NCBI RefSeq assembly: GCF_014655295.1
Contig: NZ_BNBI01000003.1
Span: forward strand, 62,001-126,000
Reading direction: 5' to 3'
Source: Streptomyces fumanus
GTDB lineage: Bacteria; Actinomycetota; Actinomycetes; Streptomycetales; Streptomycetaceae
Length of the DNA stretch: 64,000 bases
This document shows, piece after piece, positions 27,317-36,490 of this stretch. Within the stretch, counting starts at the first letter, position 1; each line of letters begins with the position of its first letter. The notes below the pieces were generated by a model. It saw only the letters and a program-made list of their open reading frames with translations. It was not told the DNA's origin and did not search any database. The position numbers and the translations under genes are program-made.

Positions 27317-28948
27317 ATGTCCCGTGGCGACGCACCCCTCGGCCGGGTGATGGCACAGGTCGCGATGGTGATGAACCTCGACAAGTGCATCGGCTGCCAC
27401 ACCTGCTCGGTCACCTGCAAGCAGACCTGGACCAACCGGCAGGGCACCGAGTACGTGTGGTTCAACAACGTCGAGACCCGCCCCGGCCAGGGCTACCCCC
27501 GCGGCTACCAGGACCAGGAGAAGTGGAAGGGCGGCTGGCACCTCAAGCACGGCAGGCTGGTGCCGCGGGCCGGCGGCCGGGCCCGCCGTCTGGCCCGGCT
27601 GTTCGCCAACCCCGAACTGCCCTCCCTGGACGACTACTACCAGCCGTGGACCTACGACTACGAGAACCTGATCTCGGCCCCCCTGGGCGACGACGTGCCC
27701 ACCGCCGCGCCCCGCTCCCTGATCGACGGCCGCCCCACCGAGGTCACCTGGGGCCCCAACTGGGACGACGACCTGGGCGGCGGCCCGGCCCACCTGGCGG
27801 ACGACCCCGTGCTCCAGCAGATGAACGAGCGGGTGCGCCTGGAGTACGAGCAGGCGTTCATGTTCTACCTGCCCCGGATCTGCGAGCACTGCCTCAACCC
27901 GTCCTGTGTGGCCGTGTGCCCCTCCGGCGCGCTGTACAAGCGGATCGAGGACGGCATCGTCCTGGTCGACCAGGACCGGTGCCGGGGCTGGCGCATGTGC
28001 GTGTCCGGCTGCCCGTACAAGAAGATCTACTTCAACCACCAGTCGGGCAAGGCCGAGAAGTGCACCCTGTGCTACCCGCGCATCGAGGCCGGCCAGCCGA
28101 CCGTCTGCTCCGAGACCTGCGTCGGCCGGCTGCGCTACCTCGGCGTGATCCTGTACGACGCCGACCGGGTCGGCGCGGCCGCCGCCACCGAGGACGAGCG
28201 GGGCCTGTACGAGGCCCAACTGGACTGCTTCCTCGACCCCGAGGACCCGGCGGTGCGGCGCGCCGCCGAGGACGCCGGGATCCCGCACGACTGGATCACC
28301 GCCGCCCGCCGCTCCCCCGTGCACGCGCTGATCAGCACGTACAAGGTGGCGCTGCCGCTGCACCCGGAGTACCGCACCATGCCCATGGTCTGGTACATCC
28401 CCCCGCTGTCACCGGTCGTGGAGTCCCTCACCGCCACCGGCCACGACGGCGAGGACCCCGCGAAGCTGTTCGCCGCGATCGACTCCCTGCGCATCCCGGT
28501 GGAGTACCTCGCCGGGCTGTTCACCGCGGGCGACCCCGCCCCGGTGGAGGCGGCGCTGTGCCGTCTGGCGGCGATGCGCGCCCACATGCGGCGGGTCAAC
28601 CTCGGCGAGCCCCAGGACCCCGCCATCGCCCGCGCCGTCGGCCTGGACGCCCCGGGCATCGAGGCGATGTACCGGCTGCTGGCGCTGGCCAAGTACGACG
28701 AGCGGTACGTCATCCCCACCGGCTACGCGGCCCGCACCCCCGAGGACGACCTCACGCAGGGGTGCAGTCTGGGCGGACACGGCGGTGTGGGCATGTTCGA
28801 CGCGGACGCCTTCCACGCCCCGCTCGCGGACGCCCCCGGGCCGCGGCACGCGGGCACCTCGCTGCGCGGCCGGGTCAACCTGCTGAACTGGAACGGCCGC
28901 GGCCGCCCGGAGGGCCTCTTCCCCGGTGGCGGGGGCGGGTCCCGGTGA
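27317..28948 (+). CDS. narH: Respiratory nitrate reductase beta subunit (NarH)
   Basis: 543 residues, electron-transfer subunit with four Fe-S clusters. The first ferredoxin motif is Cys24-x2-Cys27-x2-Cys30-x3-Cys34 (CIGCHTCSVTC). ICEHCLNPSCVAVCPSGALYKR and EKCTLCYPRIEAGQPTVC supply the others. CRGWRMCVSGCPYKK shows Trp in place of one Cys, the hallmark of the [3Fe-4S] centre in NarH. The start is the ATG at 27317, right after the narG stop; a longer in-frame ATG at 27302 overlaps narG. The last codons overlap narJ (GTGA). Confidence 0.97.
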   Translation: MSRGDAPLGRVMAQVAMVMNLDKCIGCHTCSVTCKQTWTNRQGTEYVWFNNVETRPGQGYPRGYQDQEKWKGGWHLKHGRLVPRAGGRARRLARLFANPELPSLDDYYQPWTYDYENLISAPLGDDVPTAAPRSLIDGRPTEVTWGPNWDDDLGGGPAHLADDPVLQQMNERVRLEYEQAFMFYLPRICEHCLNPSCVAVCPSGALYKRIEDGIVLVDQDRCRGWRMCVSGCPYKKIYFNHQSGKAEKCTLCYPRIEAGQPTVCSETCVGRLRYLGVILYDADRVGAAAATEDERGLYEAQLDCFLDPEDPAVRRAAEDAGIPHDWITAARRSPVHALISTYKVALPLHPEYRTMPMVWYIPPLSPVVESLTATGHDGEDPAKLFAAIDSLRIPVEYLAGLFTAGDPAPVEAALCRLAAMRAHMRRVNLGEPQDPAIARAVGLDAPGIEAMYRLLALAKYDERYVIPTGYAARTPEDDLTQGCSLGGHGGVGMFDADAFHAPLADAPGPRHAGTSLRGRVNLLNWNGRGRPEGLFPGGGGGSR

Positions 28949-29553
28949 GCCGCCCGGTCGTCCACCAGGCCGCCGCGCTGCTGCTCGGCTACCCGGACGA
29001 GGACTGGCACGCCCGCCTGCGCACCGTACGCGCCGCGCTGGAGCCGGTGCCCGGCGCCGAGATCGGCCTGCTGCTGGCCTTCTGCGACCTGGCCGGCGAG
29101 CAGGACCCGCTGGAGTGGGCGGCCCGGTACGTCGCCACGTTCGACCGCAGCCGGCGCCGCTGCCTGTACCTGACCTACTACACCGACGGCGACACCCGGC
29201 GCCGCGGTGCGGCCCTGGCCCGCCTCAAGGCCCGCTACCGCGAGCACGGCTGGCAGCCGCCCGAGGACGAACTGCCCGACTTCCTGCCCCTGATGCTGGA
29301 GTTCGCCGCCCGCGCCCCGGAGGCCGGGACCCGTCTGCTGACCGAGTACCGGCCCGGCCTGGAACTGCTGCGCTTCGCCCTGGCCGCCTACCACAGCCCC
29401 TACGCCGACATCGTGGAAGCGGTCTGCCGCACCCTGCCCGGCCGCGGTCCCGACAGCCGCAAGGAAGCCCTCGCGCTCGCCCGGACCGGCCCGCCCACCG
29501 AGACCGTCGGCCTCCTCCCCTACCCCCCGCACCGGCAGGAGACGCCCCGGTGA
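28945..29553 (+). CDS. narJ: Nitrate reductase molybdenum cofactor assembly chaperone (NarJ)
   Basis: 202 residues. A TorD/NarJ-type helical chaperone that holds apo-NarG until cofactor insertion and membrane docking. Signatures are AALLLGYPDEDW, FDRSRRRCLYLTYYTDGDTRRRG and LPDFLPLMLEFA. The GTG start overlaps the narH stop as GTGA, and the stop overlaps narI the same way. Confidence 0.95.
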   Translation: MSRPVVHQAAALLLGYPDEDWHARLRTVRAALEPVPGAEIGLLLAFCDLAGEQDPLEWAARYVATFDRSRRRCLYLTYYTDGDTRRRGAALARLKARYREHGWQPPEDELPDFLPLMLEFAARAPEAGTRLLTEYRPGLELLRFALAAYHSPYADIVEAVCRTLPGRGPDSRKEALALARTGPPTETVGLLPYPPHRQETPR

Positions 29554-30287
29554 ACCACCTGCACACCGCCCTGTGGGGCGTACTGCCCTACCTCGTCACC
29601 GTCCTCCTGGTCACCGGCACCGCCTGGCGCTACCGCTACGACCGGTTCGGCTTCACCACCCGCTCCAGTCAACTGCACGAGAGCAGGCTGCTCGCCATCG
29701 GCGGCCCGCTGTTCCACTTCGGGCTGCTCTTCGTGGTGGCCGGTCACGTCATCGGGCTGCTGGTGCCCGAGTCGCTCACCGAAGACGTGCACATCCACGA
29801 ACGGCTCTACCACGCCAACGCGCTGCTCGTCGGCGGCACCGCGGGCCTGGCCACCCTCACCGGCCTGGCCGTCCTGCTCCACCGGCGCCTGCGCGTGCCC
29901 GCCGTCCGGGCCGCCACCAGCCGCAGCGACCGCGCCGTCTACCCGGTCCTCGGCTGCGTCCTGCTGGCCGGGCTCGCCGCCACCGCCACCACCCTCCGGC
30001 CCCACCCTTACGACTACCGGCTGGGCGTCTCGGTGTGGTTCCGCTCCCTGTTCACCCTCGACCCCGACGTGTCCGCGATGGCCCACGCCCCCTTCGTGTA
30101 CCAGGTGCACGCCCTGCTCGCCATGGCGCTGTTCGCGCTGTGGCCCTTCAGCCGCCTCGTGCACGCCTTCACCGCCCCGCTCGGCTACCTGACCCGCCCG
30201 TACATCGTCTACCGCTCCCGTGGGAACCGGCCGCTGCCCTCCGCCTACCGGCCGCGGCCGGCACCGCGGGCGACCCGCTCCCGGTGA
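29550..30287 (+). CDS. narI: Nitrate reductase gamma subunit, cytochrome b (NarI)
   Basis: 245 residues with five membrane helices. It carries two b-type hemes and oxidises menaquinol. Heme-ligand His pairs are seen in HFGLLFVVAGHVIG and in VYQVHALLAMALF...RLVHAF. The C-terminus ends in the usual RPYIVYRSR-type basic tail, a little longer than in enterobacteria. A GTG start in a GTGA overlap with narJ, and a GTGA overlap with the next gene. Confidence 0.95.
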   Translation: MNHLHTALWGVLPYLVTVLLVTGTAWRYRYDRFGFTTRSSQLHESRLLAIGGPLFHFGLLFVVAGHVIGLLVPESLTEDVHIHERLYHANALLVGGTAGLATLTGLAVLLHRRLRVPAVRAATSRSDRAVYPVLGCVLLAGLAATATTLRPHPYDYRLGVSVWFRSLFTLDPDVSAMAHAPFVYQVHALLAMALFALWPFSRLVHAFTAPLGYLTRPYIVYRSRGNRPLPSAYRPRPAPRATRSR

Positions 30288-31336
30288 AACGCCCGGCGCT
30301 GCGCGACCGGTGCCGGGAGCTGCGTCCCGCGTGCTTCGCCCCCGTCATGGCCACCGGCATCGTCTCCAAGGCCCTGGCCCAGTCCGGCGCCCGGACGGTG
30401 TCCCTGCTGCTGTTCGGCATCGCCGCCGCGCTCTACCTCGCGCTGCTGGTCGCCGCGGGCCTCAAGGCCGCGTACCACCCGGACGCCCTTCGCGCCGAAC
30501 TCGCCGGCCCGGACCGCCTGTTCGGCCACTTCACCCTGGTCGCCGCCGGTGGTGTGCTGGCCGGCCGCCTCGACCACGGCACCGTCCGCCTCGCCGCCGG
30601 TGCGCTGCTGGCCCTCGCGGGCACCGTGTGGGCGGCCCTGGCCGGGGCCGCCGCCCGGCTGCTGCGCCGCGGCGCGCGCACCGCGCTCCGGCAGGCGGAC
30701 GGCACCTGGTTCCTGGCCACCGTCGGCCTGCAGTCGCTCGTGCTCACCGGAGCCACTCTTTACCCCAGCCGCCCCGTCCTCGCGACCGCCCTCGCGCTGT
30801 GGACCACCGGGGTCCTGCTGTACGCGGCCACCCTCACGGCCGTGGCACGGCGTCTGCGGCACGCGCCCCCCGCGCCCGCCGACCTCGCATCGCCCTACTG
30901 GATCACCATGGGAGCCGTCGCCATCAGCGTCCTCACCGGCGCCCACCTCCTCGGTCGCACCGCGCTCCTGCCCCATCCCGCGCGGACGCCCCTGGCGGTC
31001 GCGGTGACCGGCCTGTGGGCCTGGGCCACCGCGCTGATCCCCGTCCTGCTGGCGGCGGGCGTCTGGCGGCACCGGCGGCACCGCGTCCCGCTCGGCTGCG
31101 AACCCGCCCTGTGGAGCATCGTCTTCCCCGTGGGCATGTACGCCACCGCCACCGCCCGGCTCGCCGCGGCACGCCACCTCGGCCCCCTGGCCGCCGCGCG
31201 GCACCCCCTGGCCTGGACCGCCCTGGCGGTATGGCTCACCGTCACCGCGTGCCGGCTCCACCAGGTGCTCCCCGCCACGGCGTCCCCGGCCCCGACCGGG
31301 GACCGGCCGGTCGACATGCGGGACCAGGGATCGTGA
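30284..31336 (+). CDS. TDT-family (TehA/SLAC1-like) membrane protein co-translated with narGHJI
   Basis: 350 residues with about nine or ten hydrophobic helices, resembling the tellurite-resistance/C4-dicarboxylate transporter (TDT, voltage-dependent anion channel) family. The start (CFAPVMATGIVSKAL) matches the family's first-helix MGTGI-type motif. The GTG start overlaps the narI stop (GTGA), making it the fifth gene of the operon. No NarK-type MFS or FocA/NirC gene occurs in the window, so a role in nitrate/nitrite or other anion passage is an attractive inference. Substrate unproven. Confidence 0.82.
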   Translation: MKRPALRDRCRELRPACFAPVMATGIVSKALAQSGARTVSLLLFGIAAALYLALLVAAGLKAAYHPDALRAELAGPDRLFGHFTLVAAGGVLAGRLDHGTVRLAAGALLALAGTVWAALAGAAARLLRRGARTALRQADGTWFLATVGLQSLVLTGATLYPSRPVLATALALWTTGVLLYAATLTAVARRLRHAPPAPADLASPYWITMGAVAISVLTGAHLLGRTALLPHPARTPLAVAVTGLWAWATALIPVLLAAGVWRHRRHRVPLGCEPALWSIVFPVGMYATATARLAAARHLGPLAAARHPLAWTALAVWLTVTACRLHQVLPATASPAPTGDRPVDMRDQGS

Positions 31337-31390
31337 GAGCTTCCCACGTCGGCGTCGGCGTCGGGGTCGGTGTCCGGGGCGGCCGGCGGC

Positions 31391-31846
31391 TCAGGAGGCG
31401 ATGAGCGCCTGCGGAGCGGCCTGTTTGATACGGGTGTTCAGCCACCGCAACTGGCGCTGTGTGTCGGTCTTGCAGGTGTGCACGACCTTCAGCAGCTCCC
31501 GGTCGCGCGTGCCCTGGGCCGCCTGCCCCAGGACGGTCCAGGTGATGTCGACGAAGGAGGCCAGGGTGTACAGGTCCTGCAGGTCGCGCAGGAGGCCGAC
31601 GCCGCCGGAGCGGGTACCCGGCAGACCGTCGGCGTGCAGCCGCTCGGGTTCGTCCTCCCGCTCCTCGCCGTACCGGTCGGCCACCGGCGCGAGCAGCTCG
31701 ACGTGGGTGTCGCTCATCCGGGCGAGCGTGTGGCCGAGGTTGTGCACGTCGGGTTCGTCGGCGTGTCCGTCGGCGACCTGGCGGAAGGCGTCGGCCAGCG
31801 TCCGGGCCGCGGTGTGCTGCAGGCCGACGTAGGTGGCGAGGTGCAT
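31391..31846 (-). CDS. Small helical protein linked to the NasA-like molybdoenzyme
   Basis: 151 residues, all-helical in appearance. It has several His and acidic residues on helices (HNLGHTLARMSDTHVELLAPVADRYGEE), somewhat ferritin- or hemerythrin-like, but I cannot place it in a family. It starts 3 nt after the stop of the upstream molybdoenzyme gene on the same strand, so it is surely co-transcribed. It could be a chaperone (TorD/NarJ-like role), an electron-transfer partner or a metal-binding helper. No signal peptide. Confidence 0.7.
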   Translation of the reverse strand: MHLATYVGLQHTAARTLADAFRQVADGHADEPDVHNLGHTLARMSDTHVELLAPVADRYGEEREDEPERLHADGLPGTRSGGVGLLRDLQDLYTLASFVDITWTVLGQAAQGTRDRELLKVVHTCKTDTQRQLRWLNTRIKQAAPQALIAS

Positions 31847-31849
31847 CGG

Positions 31850-34435
31850 TCAGCCCTCCGGGCCGGGGTCGGCGGCCGTGGTGCGGCCGGGGTGGTCCGC
31901 CGCGTCCCCGGGCGCTGGGGCGTCCGGCGGGGTGGCGGCTGCTTCGGCGTCCGGTGGAGTGGTGGCGTGCGGGTCGTGCAGGTGCTCGGTCACTTCCGCG
32001 TCGGGGCCGCCGGCGGTGGCCGGGACACCGTCCGGGTCGGCCGGTGCGGAGGCCGTGGTGGTGGGCGCGGGCGAGGGCCCGGTGGCATCGGCGATCTTCG
32101 TGACCCTGACCGCACCGGTCTTGAACAGCGGCTGCTTGGAGACCGGGTCCCATTCGGTGAGCGTCAGTTCGTTCGCCGCGCTCGGCTCGCCGCCCGGTGC
32201 CGTACCGTCGGAGTCGGGCCGGTCCCAGTAGCCGTAGTGGAACGGCGTGAAGACCACCCCGTCCCGGCCGCGGCCGATCCGTACCGGGGCCCGCATGACA
32301 CCCCGGGGGGATTCCAGTTGCACCAGGTCGCCCTCGCGCACACCGAGCCGGGCCGCGTCGGACACGGACAGCTCCGCCCACACCGCGGGCGCGGCACGGC
32401 GGAGCTGCCGGGAGCGCCCGGTCTTGGTGCGGGTGTGGAAGTGGTAGACGGTACGGCCGGTGGTGAGGACGAACGGGTACTCCCGCCCCGGTTGCTCCGG
32501 GGGCGGGACGTAGGCGGCGGCCTTGAGGAACGCGCGGCCGTCGGGATACCGGGCGCGGTACTCCTGTTCGCTGAGCACACCGCCGGTGAGCAGGTCGTGG
32601 CCGTAGGTCTCGCAGTCCTCCGGGCGGGTGGGGAAGTCGGCGTCCGCGTAGAGGCGCTCGGTGCCCTGGGGCGCCTCCTCGTTCACCGGCCAGGGGATGC
32701 CGCTGCCGCCGCGCAGCTTGTCGTAGGTCAGGCCGGTGTAGTCCACGAGCCGGCCCCGGGTGCACTCCTTCCACGCCTCGAACGCCCCTTCCGGGTCGGA
32801 CCACTTGATCAGCGGGGCGCCGTCCGCGTCCCGGAAGTCCATGCGGCGGGCGTAGTCCAGCCAGATCTCCAGGTCGCTGCGGGCCTGGCCGGGCGGCTCG
32901 ACGGCCTGCTCCGACAGGTGCACAGTGCGGTTGACGTTGGTGAACGTGCCCTGCTTCTCCCCCCACAGGGCGGCCGGCAGGACGACGTCGGCCATGCGGG
33001 CGGTCTCGGTGAGGAAGCCGTCCTGGACGATGGTGAACAGCGAGTCCTGCTGGAGGATCTTGCGGATGCGGGGCAGGTCGGGCAGGGACACCGCGGGGTT
33101 GGTGCCGGAGATCCACAGCAGGCCGATCGAGCCCTGTTCGCAGTAGCGCCAGATCTGCAGGGCGTGCGTCGGCGGCGCCCAGTGCGGGATGATCATGGGG
33201 TCGACGTTCCACAGCTCGGCCAACTGCCGGACGTGCTCGGGGTTGTCCCAGTTGCGGAAGCCCGGCAGGTCCCCGTCGGCGCCGCACTCGCGGGTGTTCT
33301 CCGCGGTGGGCTGGCCGTTCATCTGCAGGATGCCGCATCCGGGCCGGCCGAGCAGTCCGCGCAGCAGGTGCAGGTTGTTCACCGCGCAGGAGGCGGCGGT
33401 GGCCTGGTGGGACTGGTAGAAGCCCTGCAGCACCGTGGACAGCACGCGCTCGGAGGTGCCGAAGATCTCGGCGGCGCGCCGGATGTCGTCGGCCGGCACC
33501 CGGCAGATGCCGGCCGCGTGCTCGGGGGTGTAGGGCTCGACGGTGGCCTTCAGCTCGTCGTAACCGAGGGTGTGCGCGGCGATGTACTGCTCGTCCAGCC
33601 AGCCGTTGCGGATGACCTCGCGGGTCAGCGCGTTCATCAGGGCCTGGTTGGTGCCCGGCAGCGGCGCCAGGTGCACCCCGCCGGTGGCCCGGGCCGCCTC
33701 GGCGACCTTGGTGGTACGGGGGTCGACGGCGACGATCCTCGGCGGGTTCGGGCCGTGGACGCGGTCCAGGACGCGCATCCACAGCACGGTCTGCGTCTCC
33801 GCCATGTTGTGCCCGAACAGGAACACGGCGTCGGTGGCCTCGATGTCGCTGTAGCTGCCCGGCTGCCCGTCCGAGCCGAAGTTCTCCTTCAGCGCGGCCG
33901 CCGCGGTGGCCGTGCACAGCCGCGTGTTGCCGTCCATGTGCGGGGTGCCGAGCCCCGCCTTGCCGATCACGCCGAGGGTGTAGTACTCCTCCAGGAAGAG
34001 CTGGCCGGAGGTGTAGAAGCCGTGGCTGAGGGCTCCGGCGTCGGTGGCCAGCAGGTGCCGGGAGCGTTCGACGATGCGGTCCATCGCGGTGTCCCAGTCG
34101 CATTCGACCAGGTTCCCGTCGGCCGCGCGGACCAGTGGGTGGGTGAGCCGGTCGGTACGGCTCCACTGCCACGACCCGTACAGCCCTTTCGGTCCCAGCC
34201 GGCCGTGGTTGACGGTGTCGGCCGCGCGTCCCCGGACGCCGACCATGCGGCCGTCCTTCACCGCGATGTCGCAGCCGCAGCCGTTGCTGCACAGCACGCA
34301 GGCCGACTGCACCCACCGGTCCACGTCCGCCTCGGCCACCGAGGCGTCCAGATGACTGTCCACCCGCACGGGCCACGCCGTGTCCCTCGCGTGCGGCGTA
34401 CGCGCCCCCCAGACATCCGCGATCCGATCGGTCAC
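31850..34435 (-). CDS. Molybdopterin oxidoreductase, assimilatory nitrate reductase (NasA)-like
   Basis: 861 residues from the GTG at 34435 (GGAGGAG 7 nt upstream; the frame opens at 34465). The N-terminal Fe-S region is Cys46-x2-Cys49-x3-Cys53-x-Cys55 (CVLCSNGCGC). The fourth-cysteine spot of the usual GRLCxKG motif reads GRLGPKG (Gly81). Mo-bis-MGD motifs follow: SGQLFLEEYYTLG, HMDGNTRLCTATAA, GHNMAETQ and the C-terminal TGRTVYHFHTRTKTGRS. The last 70 residues are a Pro/Ala/Thr-rich disordered tail. There is no Tat signal, so it is probably cytoplasmic. Convergent with the nar operon, suggesting a nitrogen-oxide function. The natural substrate is inferred, not shown. Confidence 0.82.
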   Translation of the reverse strand: MTDRIADVWGARTPHARDTAWPVRVDSHLDASVAEADVDRWVQSACVLCSNGCGCDIAVKDGRMVGVRGRAADTVNHGRLGPKGLYGSWQWSRTDRLTHPLVRAADGNLVECDWDTAMDRIVERSRHLLATDAGALSHGFYTSGQLFLEEYYTLGVIGKAGLGTPHMDGNTRLCTATAAAALKENFGSDGQPGSYSDIEATDAVFLFGHNMAETQTVLWMRVLDRVHGPNPPRIVAVDPRTTKVAEAARATGGVHLAPLPGTNQALMNALTREVIRNGWLDEQYIAAHTLGYDELKATVEPYTPEHAAGICRVPADDIRRAAEIFGTSERVLSTVLQGFYQSHQATAASCAVNNLHLLRGLLGRPGCGILQMNGQPTAENTRECGADGDLPGFRNWDNPEHVRQLAELWNVDPMIIPHWAPPTHALQIWRYCEQGSIGLLWISGTNPAVSLPDLPRIRKILQQDSLFTIVQDGFLTETARMADVVLPAALWGEKQGTFTNVNRTVHLSEQAVEPPGQARSDLEIWLDYARRMDFRDADGAPLIKWSDPEGAFEAWKECTRGRLVDYTGLTYDKLRGGSGIPWPVNEEAPQGTERLYADADFPTRPEDCETYGHDLLTGGVLSEQEYRARYPDGRAFLKAAAYVPPPEQPGREYPFVLTTGRTVYHFHTRTKTGRSRQLRRAAPAVWAELSVSDAARLGVREGDLVQLESPRGVMRAPVRIGRGRDGVVFTPFHYGYWDRPDSDGTAPGGEPSAANELTLTEWDPVSKQPLFKTGAVRVTKIADATGPSPAPTTTASAPADPDGVPATAGGPDAEVTEHLHDPHATTPPDAEAAATPPDAPAPGDAADHPGRTTAADPGPEG

Positions 34436-34728
34436 AGGCGGTCTCCTCCGGCTGGCAGCGGCCACAGGCAGCCACAGGTACCCGCCCGTCCTCGGTCACA
34501 ATCCGCGGGAGCGGCAAAGCCCACCGGTCGGCCCTGCGCGGCGCCGCGTCCGGACGCCGGGCCGGCCCGGGCGGGGCCGCCCGCGGCCCGCTCCCCCATC
34601 CGGCTGCGGACCCGGCCGCCGTGTCCGGCCGGCGGCAGATGTCACAACAGGGGCGGCGACTTCGTCGTAGAAGCAGAGAGTTCTCCTGGACGCCGAGACC
34701 GACCGCACGCTTCGGAGGAATCATCACC

Positions 34729-35675
34729 ATGTCACGACCGAGACGCCGTCTGCGCTATCTCGCCGCTGCCTTCGGCGCGCTGGCCCTCACGCGCAGTCGG
34801 GGATCAACGGCCCGGAGGCCGAGGCCAGTACGGACCTGAGGTTCTGGCACTTCAACATGTGCGGCAACGTCTGCTGGCAGCCCGACGCCCCGCACAACTA
34901 CCTGCCCGGCACCGACTCCCGCGGGGAAGTCACCGTACGGGCGGCCCAGATCGTGGAATCGGTCGGCAACTACGACCCGGACATCGTCACCCTGAACGAG
35001 ACCTGCTACAGCCAGTACCGCGGCATCCGCGCGGCCCTGGTCGCCCAGGGCTACCACGCGACGTACGCCAGCAGCGGCACCGGCGGGCAGTGCGACGACT
35101 ACGACGCCTCCGAGGGCAACGGGTTCGGCATGGCGCTCTTCTCCAAGCAGCCCATCGCCGCGCCCCGGGAGACCCACAACCTCGGCACCGAGGCCGACCC
35201 CAACCTCCTGCTCTGCGCCGACACGGCCGTCGGCTCCCGCCCCGTGAAGGCGTGCTCGGTGCATCTGACCGCCGCCTCCGCTCAGCAGCGCGCCTCCCAG
35301 GCGACGAACCTGGCGGCCCTGGCCTCCGCGTGGCACGCCACGAAGCCGGTGGTGCTGATGGGTGACTTCAACGCGGAGCCGCTGGACCCCGTCATGGACA
35401 AGTTCTACAGCCACAGCGGCGGCGAGGGCATCTTCCACGAGGCCGACGAGTCGGACCCGGACTACTCCGCGTCCTGGCCCGCGGGGGCCGTCCGGGGACG
35501 CAGCGGAGAGATCACCTTCACCTCCGACGCGACCACTCCCCCGACCCAGAAGAAGATCGACTACATCTTCCTCAGCGCGGCCGACTTCAGGGCCGTCGAA
35601 GGCGACAGCCTCTACGGCGGCGAGCGGCGCACCTCCGACCACCGGGTCTACCGCGGCGGCGCCACCTGGCAGTGA
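34729..35675 (+). pseudogene. Secreted endonuclease/exonuclease/phosphatase-family protein, frameshifted after signal peptide
   Basis: An ATG at 34729 follows GGAGG and opens a signal peptide (RRRLRYLAAAFGALALT). That frame then stops at 34839. The mature DNase I-like domain continues in another frame: GINGPEAEASTDLRFWHFN leads into 34857-35675. Loss of one G near 34789-34792 would explain the break. Domain motifs are intact: DIVTLNETCY (metal Glu), KACSVHLTA, VLMGDFNAEP (catalytic Asp/Asn) and TSDHRVYRG (Asp-His). If the shift is a sequencing error, this is an exported nuclease or phosphodiesterase. If real, the gene is disabled. Confidence 0.75.
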
Positions 35676-36432
35676 GCCCCCGCGCGCCGGCCGTCGGGAG
35701 GCCGCTCGGCACCAGCACCGAGCGGGCGGACCACTCGACGGCCGGCGAGCACAACACGGTTCGCAGCAGGCTCCGTTGCCGTATTGGGCCACGCATTCCG
35801 GCCCGTACGAGGTCCAGGACGGCGAGGCCGGCGGCGACCGCCTCCTCGATGGCCGTACGTGCTTCCTCGACCGGGCGCAGATCCGCCGCGAACCGGTCCC
35901 GCGCGTACTTCACGGCCACGGTGGTGACAGCGGCATCCCATTCCGCCGTCTCCGCGCAGGCGGCGTCGTCACCGGTGAGGACCACCATCGGGACACCGAC
36001 GGCCGCCGCGGTGGCATGTGCCAGGCCGATCTCCCCCACCGGCCGGCCGTCCAGCCACATGTCCTCGATCTCGTGGCCCATGAAACTGTGGCTGAGCACC
36101 CCGAGCGCACCGGCCCGGGAGTGATACCCCACGCAGACCAGCGCGTCGTGGTCCGGGACAAGACCTTCGAGCATCCCCATGTTCTTGGGCCTGCCGCGGA
36201 TGAGGCGGGCTGCCGGGTGCAGGGTCTCCGGACGGAGGTTACGCATGGGGCCGTGAGCGTCGTTGACGGTGATGTCGGTGGCCCCCGCCGCGAGCGCCCC
36301 TCGCACGGCGGCGTTGACGTCCTCCGCCATCATCAGCCGACCGCGCTCGTAGTCCCGGCCGCCGGGCTGGACGTCATCGGCGTCGACGAGTCCCGTGACG
36401 CCTTCCATGTCCGCGCTGATGTAGACCCTCAC
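35587..36432 (-). CDS. M55 D-aminopeptidase (DppA-like), C-terminus replaced
   Basis: M55 peptidases are zinc D-aminopeptidases acting on D-Ala dipeptides. Residues 1-208 fit: YISADMEGVTG, NDAHGPMRN, VGYHSRAG, LSHSFMGHEI and LTGDDAACAE. The start is the GTG at 36432, with GGGAGG 6 nt upstream; the frame opens at 36456. After about residue 208 (near 35808) the sequence becomes Arg-rich and unlike the family, whose last 65-70 residues form a conserved domain. The frame then runs 89 bp antisense into the 3' end of the EEP gene. Probably truncated by rearrangement, perhaps inactive. Confidence 0.7.
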   Translation of the reverse strand: MRVYISADMEGVTGLVDADDVQPGGRDYERGRLMMAEDVNAAVRGALAAGATDITVNDAHGPMRNLRPETLHPAARLIRGRPKNMGMLEGLVPDHDALVCVGYHSRAGALGVLSHSFMGHEIEDMWLDGRPVGEIGLAHATAAAVGVPMVVLTGDDAACAETAEWDAAVTTVAVKYARDRFAADLRPVEEARTAIEEAVAAGLAVLDLVRAGMRGPIRQRSLLRTVLCSPAVEWSARSVLVPSGLPTAGARGLTARWRRRGRPGGRRCAARRRRGCRLRRP

Positions 36433-36490
36433 TGGCAGCCTCCCGAGCTTGATCACTCAGTAGACGCCTACCGCTGTGACCACGGTTCCT

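Noticed and set aside
24382..27468. A 1028-codon minus-strand frame opposite narG
   Set aside because: Low-complexity shadow of narG; no RBS or recognisable motif.
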